A DNA stretch of 64,000 nt, from positions 17,898,501-17,962,500 of the forward strand of contig JAWUZG010000029.1 of assembly GCA_036785705.1 (NCBI GenBank). The letters run 5' to 3'. Under the pieces are notes generated by a model that worked only from the letters and a program-made list of their open reading frames with translations, ran no database searches and was not told the DNA's origin. Origin of the DNA: Acanthornis magna. Taxonomy: Eukaryota > Chordata > Aves > Passeriformes > Acanthizidae. The translations under genes were made by a program, and so were the position numbers. Below are positions 24,062-36,100 of the stretch, piece by piece (position 1 is the first letter of the stretch; each line of letters opens with the position of its first letter).

Positions 24062-24655
24062 TGTGCTGGTTTTGGCTGGGGTGGAGTTAATTTTCTTCTC
24101 TGTAGCTGGTGTGGGGCTGTATTTTGGATTTGTGCTGAAAACAATGTTGATAATACAGATATGTTTTAGTTTCTGCTGAGCGGGGCCTGCACAGTCTCAA
24201 GGCCTTTTTTGCTTCTTGTACCATCCCAGCAGTGAGTACACTGGATGTGCACAAGGAGCTGGGAAGAGACTCAGCCTGGACAGCTGAACCCAACTGAACA
24301 CAGGAATATCCCATGCTATATGGCATCATGTTCAGTATATAAAACTGGGGAAAGAAGGAAGGGGTGGACTTTCAGAGTGATTACGTTTGTCTTCCCAAGT
24401 AACTGTTCTGCCTGATGGGGCAGGCCCTGCTCTCCTGGAGGTGGCTGAACACCTGCCTGCCCAGGGGAAATAGTGAATTAATTTCCTTGCTTTGCTTGTG
24501 AGTGCAGCTTCTGCTTTCTCTATTAAATTTGTCTTTATTTCAACCCATGAGTTTTCTAGCCTTTACTCTTCTGGTTCTCTCCCTGATCTCACTGAGAGGA
24601 GAGTTGACTGAGTGGCTGCACAGGGCTTGGTTGCCAGCTTGGCTAAACCACAACA
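24062..24655 (+). mobile_element. Solo LTR of an avian ERVL-type endogenous retrovirus
   Basis: The element starts TGTGCTGG and ends CCACAACA, in the usual LTR form TG...CA, and is 594 bases long. It is bracketed by a perfect 5-base target duplication, CCTGG at 24057-24061 and CCTGG at 24656-24660. Five-base duplications fit class III (ERVL-like) elements. A TATA box (TATATAAAA) lies at 24336-24344 and an ATTAAA poly(A) signal at 24522-24527, so U3, R and U5 can be placed in order on the plus strand. The sequence resembles a very common avian LTR family that I recall as ERVL-related. No internal gag, pol or env sequence is present, so this is a solo LTR left by recombination between the two LTRs of a provirus. 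Subfamily not assigned. Confidence 0.88.
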
Positions 24656-25558
24656 CCTGGCTCGAAGTTCTACTTACTGTATTTATGCAGTGTGTACAGC
24701 TGTGTTTCTTTCCTGGTTTTTGCCCCTGGGTTTTGCCCCAGCAATACGGGATTTGAATCCTGTCCCTCACACTTCTGGTCTTTCTTTGTTCTATTTGGTC
24801 TGCAGATTTAATAAGTTAACTCTATTTTGTCACCCACTTAAAGATATAGCAGGACTAGCCCATGGAATTCGTCCAAGTCTGTACTAATCATTCATGTAAA
24901 ACCAGTGATAACTGCCAGATCCACCCTCAATGAACTTTATCTGGGTCATGATTTCCAAAATTTCTTAAAAGGATGTTTTAAAAAGCATTTTTTTAAAATG
25001 TGAAAGCATACAAAAAACTTCAAATACAGTAGAGGTATAAAGTATTTGTGCTTTTTCCTGAGCCACAAAAACTTTACTGCAGAAGAAAATTAAATTAGTT
25101 TGAGGTGTTTTGTCTGGATGAATCTGTTTCTTGTTATTTCCTGTCACCAGTATCTTGATGCTGGTTGTGGATTTGTCCCACTCAAAGAGCTTTTAGGATC
25201 TCTCATCAGAGTAAATGCCTGCAAGAGGGATTGTAGTCCAGACTTACTCTTCTTTGTCTAGACTTTGCAGTCTCTGAGGCAGGCTGCATAAATTCAATGT
25301 CAAGGGAATAAAAAAATCTGTTCTGCTTTTATTTTCCTCTCCCTGGGGTCTTTTAAGATCCAGAAAGTTAATAAACTGGCCAGGTGCAAAGTGTGCCAGC
25401 TGGTCCTAAGATCTGTGCAGCAGTTGCCAGCTAGAAAGAGTATTTGGTATAATTACCTGGAATATTTTCTATATTATTTAGATTGTACCCAAGTAGAAGA
25501 AAAACTGCAGATGAACAGAATCTCATTTTCCCTGATACACTATGCATTTGTAGTCAAA
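24656..25558 (+). other. Proposed intron 2, segment between the ERVL LTR and a CR1 piece
   Basis: The first five bases are the right-hand target duplication of the LTR. The rest is ordinary AT-rich sequence with no exon, repeat or RNA gene that I can recognise. Confidence 0.5.
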
Positions 25559-25942
25559 TAACAGAATCACTGGATGTCATCTATTCCAACATTCCTGTCT
25601 AGGCAGGATCCCCTAGAGCATATTACTCTGGATTGTGTCCAGACAGCTTTTGAATATCTCCAGGGAAGGAGACTCCACAACCTCTTTGGGCAATCTGTTC
25701 CAGTGCTCAGTCAGACACACAGTGAGGTTCTTCCTCATGTTCAGCTGTAATTCCTTGTTCATCAGTTTCTGCCCATTGTCGCTTGTCCCATTGCTTAGCC
25801 AGAAGAGTCTAGCCCCATTCTCTTGGCACCGTCCCTTCAGATACTTACAGACTTACTTACAGTAAGGTCCCCTCTCAGTTGTCTCTCCTCAAGGCTGAAC
25901 AGGCCCAACTTCCTCATCTTGTCTTCAAAAGTAAAGGAGCCT
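25559..25942 (-). mobile_element. CR1 LINE 3' fragment
   Basis: Reading the minus strand gives a 5'-truncated CR1 with its 3' end at the left (AGAATCACTGGATG-like start at about 25560). Diagnostic plus-strand blocks follow in the expected order: CACAACCTCTTTGGGCAATC, TGTTCCAGTGCTC, the CCCATTG block, GTCCCCTCTCAG and CTCAAGGCTGAACAGGCCC. About 380 bases are retained. A short local duplication (ACTTACAGACTTACTTACAG) interrupts the body near 25843. The piece is diverged and inactive. Confidence 0.88.
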
Positions 25943-28900
25943 TTCCTCAAATGCATGAGATAGGAAGAAAGTGGGATCCAATACATAGCATAAACTTTAT
26001 TCATTATATGATTAAAGTGAAATTACTGTAGGTTTATATTATGTTTTTTGCATATAGTGTGTGTGGGGAAAAAAATCTTTCAGGATGAGAAGTCAAAAGT
26101 GTTTTCTAGGTAACTGTTTATAGTGAGAAAGTAGAGGTGTGAGAAAGAAAAAGAATTTGTAGTATCTGAGTGAATCAGGTCTTCTTAGTACAGATGTTTT
26201 GCAGGGCTTCAGCCTATCCCAATCAAGGTGTATGTCAGATCCCAGCTGTTTTCAGAGAGCAGGAGCAGTGTAGGATATTAATCCACTTTTAAGATGTATT
26301 TTTAAAAGACGTTCTGTGGGCTGAATCTGTGAATCTTAAAAAATATTCTCATCTAAAACGTACTTTATTTACAGAGTGTCATTCCATCTAAAAGATTTTA
26401 ATTATTTATTAAAAGTTATTTTATCACTGTGTAGTTGTGGAAGGCTTCTACTAGTCCTCCTTGTTTGATACAGTGTAGCTTAACTGCCATACTCTGTTTC
26501 TCACTGGGATTCTGGAAACAGTGTTACACACCTCACAACTTGATTTGTCAGATATGGAGCAGGTTTTCTGCCTGCATGCTAACACTAAGTATAGAAGTGT
26601 TGATTAAGTATCTAGTTTTGTGAAAAGCATGTTGAAATCCCTTTTGTATATGAGAAAATGTGATCCTCTTAAGATTTCAGAGGAGGGTGTCCTGTGTGGA
26701 GTTATAGCAGGATGAGTTTCAGGCATTTGGATACCTGTAATTTTTTTCTCAGAAAAATCTGGATCTGCAAAGTTTTCCTTGCTGTAAAACTTTAATCCAG
26801 AGTTTAGCTCTTTTTTTTCCTGAAGCCTATGAGCTTGGGGAAGAAATGTTTGTTCATGTTTTTAGTGCTGATTTTTTAGTGGTTGAATTTTAAATTTGTA
26901 ATCTTAGTTTGTACTCAAAATGCATTTATAGAATACAAAAATCGTTGTGCTCATGTGTTATAAAATCTGAAAGTCCTCAGTGCTTGGTGTGGAGCCATCA
27001 AGTGTGGAGCACTGATATAATTTGGAGATGCAATATATCTTGCATAAAATAGATATTTTATTTGACAAAATCTAGCATTAACTCACAAAGGGATTTCTCT
27101 TCATGATGGGTCTTTGAACATTAATTTATATGATTCCTTATTCTGAGATTTTATTATCAGTAATTCAAGTAGTTTAATGAACCAGGTGAACATACTTTGT
27201 CCCTGATCTGGCAAAGATTTAGAGATGTCTTTAATTTTAAAGCAGGGTGACTGTGCACACAGATTTGAGACACTCTGCTTAAAATTTGTTGGAATGGGCT
27301 AAAGCTGAGGTTGTGTCAATTGGGTTTTGCTCAGGGAGCCTAAATGCTTATGGTTTGGCTACTGGGAGGATTTAAGATACCTCATAATCTTAAAGTAATT
27401 TACTGGTGACTTTCCGTTATAACTTCTTCTTTTCATTTAAAGAGTACAGGAAAATTAAGAATTGGAGTTTTAAAGTGCAGGGAAATGAATACAAGATTTT
27501 GTATCTACCATTCACTTAAAAAAGATGTCTAGGTAATTTTTTTAGTTATTTTCTTTAGAATGAACTTCAGTTCCTTAATCTCTTCTAGGTCTTAATCTGA
27601 CCGTGTATGTATGTCACTAATCACTGATTAATTTATCTTGTTAAATCACATGCATTTTATGTAGCTTTTGCAGTTACTAGTTTTTTCCTTCCTTCTGTGC
27701 TTCTTGAAATTATTTGACTTGGAAAAATTCTTGAGCAAGGTTTTTTGGTGTCTAGATTGTCTAAAAAAGGAATCTTAGACTTTGTACATACATTGTTCAA
27801 TGCTTTGAAGCCCTGAACTATGCTGGTTCTGAGAACACTGTTAAAAGAAGTGACATCTCAGAAAGCATTGTGTGAATTATTAGTTGATGTTGATAGTTTA
27901 AAAGTGACCTCAATTTTTGTCACTTCTTTTGTTAATATTTCAATACATGTGTTTTTTCAAGGAAGGATTTCTCCTCCTTGCCTTCTCTTCCTCTTTTCTT
28001 GAGTCTGCGGTGAAGATGTGAAGCTGTATTTGACATGACCTCCATGGCAGCACACATTAGTTTCCATGGCAACACATTTCACAAACAGCTCTACAACTTT
28101 ACCACTGTGTCAAACAAAAGGAGAAGCCTGACTGGTGGAGCAGGCTGTGATCAAGGTTAAAATTTAAAAGAGGGGGAAGGGAGGAAACATTGGAAGAGGT
28201 TGAGTGAGATAATGACTTCTTCCAATTTGTCCTTTTAAAGCTTTTGCTCCAGGGTAAGAACATCATTTAAAATAACCTCCTAAATTCTCCAGTCCATAAT
28301 TACTGTGCTATCCAGCTGCATTCCTGCACATGAGTAGGTAAGTGATGGGCTGTCACAAGTCTTTTGTCCCGAGATACTTCTTTAGCCTGGTTTCATGAAG
28401 GAAATGAGGCTTACAGATTAACAGTCCTCTGATCCAATTGTCTCTTTGTCTCTCTCTGATTGGTACCCCATAGCTTTTGCTCCCATTGATCAGATTACTT
28501 GAATTTGACCGGGGGGTCAAAGTTGAGGAGGTAATTATGTTCCTCTAGGTGTTATGAAAAGCTGCTTCGCATTCAGACCCTGGAAGGAGGCTCTGTGCAT
28601 TGAGAATTGGAGAATTACTGGCATATAAGGTAGATGGGTATAATAAGCAATGTATGAAGATTTTTTTGGTGGTCTGAAGTCAGGAACATGTTTAAACACA
28701 TGTTTAATGTCCTTTTTTCCATGAGGTGCTTTTCTAAACCTCACAGACAGGATGCTACGAGATGCTGATTCTCTTAGAAACAGTTAAGGTCCCTTCTCTT
28801 TCAAGGTAATGGTACTGGGAAGTCATGAGGGAAAATATGGAAGGACTGCAAGGTGTGAAGCAGCTTTCAGCTTTACTTTTATTTCAGACCGAATATAATC

Positions 28901-29738
28901 TATTCTTCAGGTTAGCACAATGCAGGCAATAGGGTTGTTGCATTGTGTTTGTGTCAGGAACCTAAACTACTGCTGGCAACCAAACGTGAAAATAAAAGCT
29001 TGAGTTGGGTGTCAGATGACCTGTACTAAGGGGGTTTGGGAGTATGGGCAAGGATATATTGGTATACTCAGAGGTCTGCTCCATTGGGCTGTGCACATCT
29101 CCCATTTCTGAGAGATGCAGTTCCACATGCATGGGAAAGATTGCATGATTGCATTTATGTCATTGGAAAGGTGGTGGTGTTTTAGTAGAATCTATTTCTC
29201 AGCTGTGTTAGATATGAATTCTTAAAAAAATAAAATAATGCAAAAGTAGCTAAAGATTTATCTTGATCCTGGTTTAGACATGCAAGGCTACCACATTATT
29301 CTTGTCACTTCAGAGTGGTTCCCATCAAACTTAGTGTGGTGTGCTATCATGCATGTGAACTTTTATGAGACTATGGGGTTTTGTTTTCTAGTTTTTAATT
29401 TAAAAACATTATAGAGGTGGCTGTACAGGGAGAAATGGATGAGGGAGCTCATAATTATCAGTAATACCTTTTGATTAAAATAAATACACATAACCCACAC
29501 TGGTATTGCTTCAGGTGATGGTGTGGCAGGCAGAGTTAGTCTGGGGAGCTGCCAGGGTAAAGGCAGGTTCTGGAGATGTGGCTTCAGGCTGGGGACATTG
29601 CCCTGCTTGGGGAATAGGATCCAGCTCCAGTGAATCCTAGAAGGCTGGATCTTTCAATACGTTGCTGTTCAAAGTTGATTTACTCACTGCAGACCTCTGC
29701 TTACCATACGAAATATTCAAGTGTTTTTCTTTCAGAAG
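25943..29738 (+). other. Proposed intron 2, segment between the CR1 piece and the degenerate LTR
   Basis: AT-rich sequence with no exon that I can support. The notable element is the RFX X-box pair at 28039-28077. Exon-like short intervals ending in GTAAG occur near 28250 and 28337 but lack convincing acceptors and open frames. Confidence 0.45.
28039..28077 (+). promoter_or_regulatory. RFX-type X-box with an imperfect upstream copy
   Basis: GTTTCCATGGCAAC at 28060-28073 matches 13 of 14 bases of the palindromic X-box consensus GTTGCCATGGCAAC, which is bound by RFX factors (regulators of cilia genes and other programmes). About 22 bases upstream an imperfect copy repeats the core: TCCATGGCAGCACA against TCCATGGCAACACA. 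Two half-to-full sites in tandem make chance less likely than a single site. The location deep in a presumed intron would fit an enhancer or alternative promoter. Binding is inferred from sequence only. Confidence 0.5.
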
Positions 29739-30010
29739 TGTCAGGAAAATTAATCCACAAACACCAGAGGTTTATGTCCAAAAAGGAGACAGAGGAGTAC
29801 TGTAACTTTATTCATGAATAAAGGGAGAGGTCATGGGTGTTTCCCATGGGGTCTCTCAGATTGCTAGAGGACGCAGCCTCTTTTTATCCTAATTTCCTGG
29901 CCGCAGGTTCCTTCTCTCTTTCCCCATAGGCTGAGGTACTCAAGAGGTACAGGCTTCCCGGAACACCTAATGCAGACATAAGTAATATACATTTCTCCTA
30001 AATGTAGACA
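29739..30010 (-). mobile_element. Degenerate LTR-like element, minus orientation
   Basis: Read on the minus strand, this has LTR features in the right order. A TATA-like box (GGATAAAAA, complement of 29881-29889) is followed about 70 bases downstream by an AATAAA poly(A) signal (complement of 29807-29812) and then a U5-like tail ending at TGT/ACA near 29739. Blocks such as CAAACACCAGAGG and GTCTCTCAGATTGCT resemble an avian endogenous-retrovirus LTR family I recall, but I cannot name it. The right-hand (U3) edge is not resolved and may lie well beyond 30010. I found no convincing target duplication. No viral coding sequence is visible. Confidence 0.5.
29806..29823. terminator. Perfect 18-base palindrome carrying a poly(A) signal on each strand
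   Basis: The sequence CTTTATTCATGAATAAAG equals its own reverse complement. It therefore gives AATAAA at 29817-29822 on the plus strand and again on the minus strand (complement of 29807-29812). It lies inside the degenerate LTR. It could act as a bidirectional polyadenylation signal, including premature polyadenylation of the host transcript, if downstream elements exist. Use is not shown. Confidence 0.45.
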
Positions 30011-31778
30011 CTCTCAATACATACCCCGCTTTTCTTCTTTTTCTTATGTCTCTGTTCCTGTAGTTTATTAACACAGTCTTGGGCATGTCAGTCACTGGAA
30101 TTCCTATGGAAATCCTTCCCATTGTTTCCTCTATCTCTCAGTATGGGCCTTATCTTACCAGCAGTTTGTTTGTAAAGACACTTCCTTATTCCTTTCAGAA
30201 AGAAAGGAAAACAATTGTCTCATAGAATTGGCTTTTTTCTAACGGCTCTTGGAAATGATCCTGGTGGAAATGGTTTGTAGAACAGAGTTGAATGAAATGG
30301 TCAAAGATGTTCATAGTAATGATTTATTGTCTGTCTTTCCATTTTAGTTGATTACTATTGTTTTGAAAAGTGACTAGAGAATTTTCTAAGTATCTTGGTT
30401 TCCATAAATCTCCTCAGAAGGTAGTTCTTAGGGCCTTCATGTTTTGAAAATTTAAGTCCTTTGAACTTTCTGGTGAAACAAAAATGCATCAAAGACTACC
30501 CATATTAAAAGACTTGCTGATAGCAGTGTTAGCTGTATAACCAGCCTATGTTATACTTCTGTTTTTGATTAAAAATAGTAATAAAGTAATACTTGTGATA
30601 AACTACTAACCTTCCAAAATATTAATTTGATTTTTTTTCTTTCTGTAGCTGATGTGCCATCTCAAAGCATTTGGGAGTGTTGATTCAAAAATTCAGGCAA
30701 TCTTAGTTAACACCCTTTCGTGGTGTTTATGTTGTGCCCTGCTTAGATATCCCAGGGTTCTTAATCCTTTCCACACTGAACCCAGAGAATCCATCTTTGG
30801 TTGATTCCTTCTTAGTTTTCAGCCTCTTTCCTGTCCTTCAGTTTTGCCATACCCAGTCAGTGGTTCTCAAGCTTGAATTAGGTGTGCAGGGGTGATCAAG
30901 CCCATCCATCCATCTAAAGAGTCTTAGCTGCTTTCCTGTCCCAGTGAAGAGAAGCTTCTCCAGATGTCATCTTCCATGCTTTTAAGCCCCTATACAAAGA
31001 CCTCTGATGTAGGCAAGGTCCAGTGAGGCAGGACAAACTAGGCTCACATGTGGTGTTTTTTGTATGTTTGACCAGGACAGGATGGATATGGAATGTTTGC
31101 CAGCATTGTGATTTCAGTATGTATTTCCAATATCTTTCTGTAAACTGTGGTAATGTCTTTCTTTCCTCTGGTTTTCTTTAGTGTGTTAAAATTGCAATGT
31201 GGGCTCACTGCTGAAAGAACAACCAACATATCCATCTGAATGAAAACTGTGAATCTTGTTCCATGGGTTATAAAAATAAACTTGTTTCATTGAGCTTTCA
31301 TATATCAAGAGATTTGCAAATGTAAAAATGCAATATAAAGGGAATGGATTTTGAATAATTCCTTAATCTGGTTTTCAGTGGTCAGGATGTTCAGCTGCAT
31401 TTTTTGTCTTCTCCCTAATCACTTTCATATTAAAGATTAATTTCATATCATAGAGAATCCTTGATTAAGTCAATGAAAAGGGAGAGCATAGATCTGTTCA
31501 TTAGAAGCAGCATGAGGAATAATAATGAGCAACTGCCAGGCTTCCTTGTCTGCCTTACAATAGACACATAGAGGACATGTGATGCTCCATTTGCTGTTAT
31601 TAAACAAAAATAATTTACAATTTAACCAAGAAGCTTCCTTATTAACAAACCAAAATAAATTACTCAGCTCCATACACCTTCTATGGTGTAGGTTTAACAG
31701 GAAATGGAGTTCATATTTTCCAAGAATGTTTTGCCTCTTAATGCAGGAGAATCTAACAAGATGATTTATGAAGGTGTT

Positions 31779-31816
31779 TTTATTTTAGACTTTGTTATTT
31801 TAGACTTTGTTATTTT
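31779..31816 (+). repeat. Short tandem repeat, 15-base unit, about 2.5 copies
   Basis: The unit TTATTTTAGACTTTG occurs twice in succession with a third partial copy. This looks like a simple replication-slippage duplication. Confidence 0.8.
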
Positions 31817-32139
31817 GAAGTATTATAAGGACTTTCTCTTTAGCTACATGCCTCTTTACAATGGGTTGTTTGGGTTTTTTTGTCCTGAGTTCTGGGATAC
31901 TGCATGTGATGCATGTACCACATCTATAAAGCTGCAGGACTTGCTTCCCATTGCACAAGAACATAAAATTGTGTATGATTTTACACCCAAGTATACAAAT
32001 ATGTTATTCAAGAGTTGTCTCTGCTAGCCTCTATAGATAAGGAATGTCAAAGGAATAGGAGGTAACAAAGGCAGTGTCAGGAGATATGGCAACAGTGTGG
32101 AATATACATACCAAAATTAAATTATAATGACAAAAATAT

Positions 32140-32182
32140 ATGATAATTATAATATATATATATAATATAATTATAATAACAA
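32140..32182. repeat. AT-rich palindromic stretch
   Basis: Alternating TA runs flanked by ATAATTATA-like arms make this stretch almost entirely A/T and partly self-complementary. Such sequences can extrude cruciforms and are prone to breakage and polymorphism. Confidence 0.6.
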
Positions 32183-32900
32183 ATGAAGCAGTTTGAGAAT
32201 GAGACTTGTGAGGCAAAATGATAATCAAAGGCACACCTTTGTTTATAACAGGTGCTAGAAGTGCAACTGTTGAGATCCCATTCAGCAGCATCTTGTGGCT
32301 TTTTTTACTTGGAGGCAATGATTTCTTTCCACCAGCACACTGAATGAATTTGTCCTGAATCTGTAAGTACATCAAAGAGGCTGTAGTCATACATAGTATT
32401 TTTCATCACTGGTAGCTGTGATCCTGAAACTTCTTGGAAATAGATGACTGAAAAACCTGAATTTCTCATGGACCATTTTGGATTCTTCTCAAATTAGACT
32501 ATGAGTGAATTGAGCCATCCTCATCCTCCTACTGCCAGTCACCGTAGATACGTAGTTTGGGGACCACTAGAAAAGTGTCATCTTAATCTTGAGTGAACTA
32601 CAGAGTAAAAGGCCTCTGGGTTGGCTTCTCTGTTCCAATGGATTTGTTTTTTTCCTGCCTAAGGCTTAGAGTTTCAACAAGTAGAACAGAAATGTCTTAT
32701 GCTGTAAAGACAGCTTAGTTACTCCTCCTTCAAAGGCCTATACACTCAAGTCACTGCAGAGTGGCTAGTCTTGTTCTGAGATTCATCTGAGGCAAATTCT
32801 TCACACCTTCCCAACTATGAGTCCTAGACCAAATTCTTTTCCATGTGTTGTAGGTAGGATAACTAGATGTGTGTCAGAATATATGATGGTGGTCAGGTGC

Positions 32901-33161
32901 TGTTGTGGAGGCTCGGGCAAATCACACGCAGACCAATGTGATCAGGTGAAAGCCGTTTATTACAGATCAGAAGGCTACTTATACTTTTTCTACTTCTCTA
33001 CATCCAAGCAGCAGATTGGTTACTAGCTACTTGTTTACACACCTAAACAAATCACTTAGAGCGATGGTGAGCTGTCATACAAACGCTGTTTCTGTTGGTT
33101 CTGCTAAGCTAATGCTGGATTGTGCACATCTCACTGCCTTGCCTATTAAGAACACCCAACA
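32901..33161 (-). mobile_element. Compact solo LTR resembling alpharetrovirus-type LTRs
   Basis: On the minus strand the element begins TGTTGGGTG and ends CCACAACA, with perfect 5-base terminal inverted repeats (TGTTG/CAACA). It is only 261 bases long. It is flanked by AGGTGC (32895-32900) and AGGTAC (33162-33167), a 6-base target duplication with one mismatch; six bases is the duplication length of avian sarcoma-leukosis type integrases. In minus order there is a TATAAG box (complement of 32978-32983), then AATAAA (complement of 32956-32961) about 20 bases on, then a CACATTGGTCTGC block (complement of 32928-32940) that resembles the R/U5 region of those viruses as I recall them. No internal viral genes remain, so nothing is coded. 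The single mismatch in the duplication suggests moderate age. Confidence 0.78.
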
Positions 33162-36100
33162 AGGTACTAAGAAAAATTCCCAGAGCTGGAGTCCGTCACT
33201 TATACATTTAAACTGGTTATTGAGTAATCTATGTTAACTTACCTTCTTTTGCTGTCATTGGACCTTATAGATCCCTTTTTAACACTTTTATTTTTCTGCT
33301 TCTCCTTCCTGCCTTTTTGAACTAACATGAGTAGTTACACCAAAGGGAATAGCTAACCTATTTAACTTGAATTTCTCATGAAGCCTCATATTCTCATGAA
33401 GGCAGCATATTCTAATCTCCTTCATCTTCCAGAATGTCTGCACTATATTGAAAAACATTATGGAAAATAAACCTCAGTCTTGGTAAAAACTTAAACACAG
33501 ATGTTGGCGATAATAAACTTCCAATTTAATTTATCTCTACTGAAAAATTTGAACCAAATTGAATTGTGTGTATGGCATGGGACAAGTTGGCACAGGTCTT
33601 ATTTCTCTGTGTGTGTGTATTTAATTGAATTGTGTGGTTTTACATTAAAATTCTTGTGATACTGACCAAAGTTTTGAATTTCAAATTGAATTTTGAAATT
33701 TGCTTCCTTTTTTATTCACAAACAGTGGTGGGTCCCAAAACACATTGGAATTACTTCATCGGCTTTCTGAAAGTTTCTAAAATAGGTACTGTGATTGTCA
33801 CTTCACAGGTTTTTTGCTAATGTACCCTTAAAGGCATTGTTGTTTTTAACCAATGATGGAATCTCCAAACTGTGATATTGTATAGAGAAGGTTTTGAAAA
33901 TATGGAAAAATTCAGTGTTGAGAGATGAGGGAAGAACATGGTTTAAGTGACAGCAAGGGAATTCGGTTGGTGATGAAAAATTTCATACCCTCTATTGTCA
34001 CAGCAGGGACTGGTTTGTGAACATACAAGAGCTAGGTTCTATTTGACTCTTCCAGTTGCTGTTGGCAGTGTGATCAGAGTGGCATAGGTGGTGCTGCGGA
34101 AGTCCTGAGCACATGCTCAGGTGGTAAACCTGTTTAAAATCCTGTCTACCACATCATACACAGGTCTGGTGGTACAGAGCAATGAAAAGTGTGCCCTTCA
34201 GTCTAGTAGCTGGAGGTGATGGTGTATTTAATTTATGTCCTACTGCTGTAGGGTTTTGGGTGGGCTCTATGCCCTAAAAAGATGAAGAAAAGCCTCAAGT
34301 AGCTAAATCCCTGCAACCGACCCTTAACACTGGTACATCAGTATAAAAGAAGTTAACATTGCAGGAGCTTGCTTGGGAGTTGCAGGGGTTTGAGTTGTTC
34401 AAACCCCATTTACAGCAGTATGAGAAGAATTGCAGAGGTATAGCCACTGTGCATGTTCCATACTGGTTTCATCTGAGGAGCTCAAAGAATTAGATACATT
34501 TATTTTTTTATGTGTCTGTTTCCATTTTACTGTGGAAAAGATATATAAGTGAGGCTTTAATGGGGGGAGAGGTGAATCTGATCCTCTTCTGGTCCAGAAA
34601 ACTTGTACCATTCTTTCACTGTGCATGGCAAATAATATAAATCTGTGAAAGGTTGAGTTTTACACAGCTTTTTGGGTGAGAAGGGATGAACAGGCATGGG
34701 AAGAAATGGGAAAGCACTGGATAGCCCTTCTTAATGTGTTTTCTGCTGCCTTCGGAAAAGGAACAAAAATCATCTGGTAGAGACTTTCAGCTGCTGTACC
34801 TAGCTGTAGCTATGTGCACTGCTGCTCATGCTATTAAACTAATGGGATGTTTTCCACTAATGTTCTTGCCTTTTTCTGTTTCTCTGGGTAAGAGTTTAGG
34901 CAGGTTCTAAGGCAGAGTTTCTGATCATGGGCTGAAATTTGCCACAGAAAATTTGGAGGATCTAAGTAGTTTTCTGACTTCTTGTCCTGAGCAGGAAGCC
35001 TGAGGCCGCTGCTCCTGTCTTCTTCAAATGAACTCTGGACTCTTTCCTCCCATTCTTCATGGAAAACATGTTTAACATTAACCAGTGAAACCGGATTTAT
35101 TATTGTTTGTACAGCTTAGACCCTTATTCTGTTTTCCTTGACTTGCCCATAATGTTATGGTAGAGTGAGGCATTATTGGAGTGTCCATAGTCCTGTTTGT
35201 CTTCATGAGCTTCTTTCCCTTGGACCAGCCCAGAACATACAGCTTCTTTTGTTCAGGCTACCCACATCTAATGAAAATCTGAATTAATTTTACCTTCTGG
35301 TGCTTGACAGTGATGTTTTTTTAGCCACAGGAGTGCTCTGTGAGAGCTTTTCTCTGACTGAAAACATAACAGAGTTTTCACTGGTACATGCTGAGACACG
35401 GCTAGAGCAAGAGGGCAGTCCTTTCTGGAGGGCACCAAACATGACTCTCTCCCCTACCTTGTACAGATTCTCACTCTGTCCACTCAAAAAAAGGTGTAAG
35501 AGACCATTAAAAAAATAAGACATATGAGAAATAACAAAAGATAGGGAGGAGATTAGCAAGGTTACATAGATTAATCTGCATGCAATCAATTTAGGAATAA
35601 AGATACAGAATTTTCATTCGAGTTTATTTCTCAGAAAAATTTGTATCTCTTAACATATATTCCTCAAGTAGAGTTTGGGAGGGTAGGGGGAATACTGTCA
35701 TTTCTGACCTGCTTTAATTTGCTTCATCCAGGTCAAAACATTTTGACCTCAGCATTAAACAGAGTCTGTTTTCTTATATATGTTTCTTAGGCATATTGCT
35801 TATATGGTACCCTATGTGGAACATAAAATAAAAACTTCTGCATTTAAGGAAATCAACAATTCCAGAAATTTGCATCAGTTAGTTGTAAAAGAGCTTACAG
35901 ATGTGTTGTGCAGGCCACTAATAAAGTTTAATTATCCAGAGCCCTGGAGACGTTGAGGAAAACTACAGAAAGGATCTGTTTCATAGATATTTAAGAAGGG
36001 GGAATGGTACAACCCAGCTACTTGTTTGTCCATTACCTGTTATTTTTGCCAAGCAGAAATTATGGGATGTGATTTATTCATCTTAAAGAAGAATAGCATA

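Larger units (their letters stand above)
30011..32900 (+). other. Proposed intron 2, segment between two LTRs
   Basis: Part of the degenerate LTR may continue into the first few hundred bases. Beyond that I see a 15-base tandem duplication at about 31779-31816 and an AT-rich, partly self-complementary stretch at 32140-32182. The last six bases (32895-32900, AGGTGC) are the left target duplication of the next LTR. No exon is supported. Confidence 0.45.

Noticed and set aside
33733..33785. Possible short exon with AG before and GTACTG after
   Set aside because: Both splice signals are poor and nothing recognisable is encoded.
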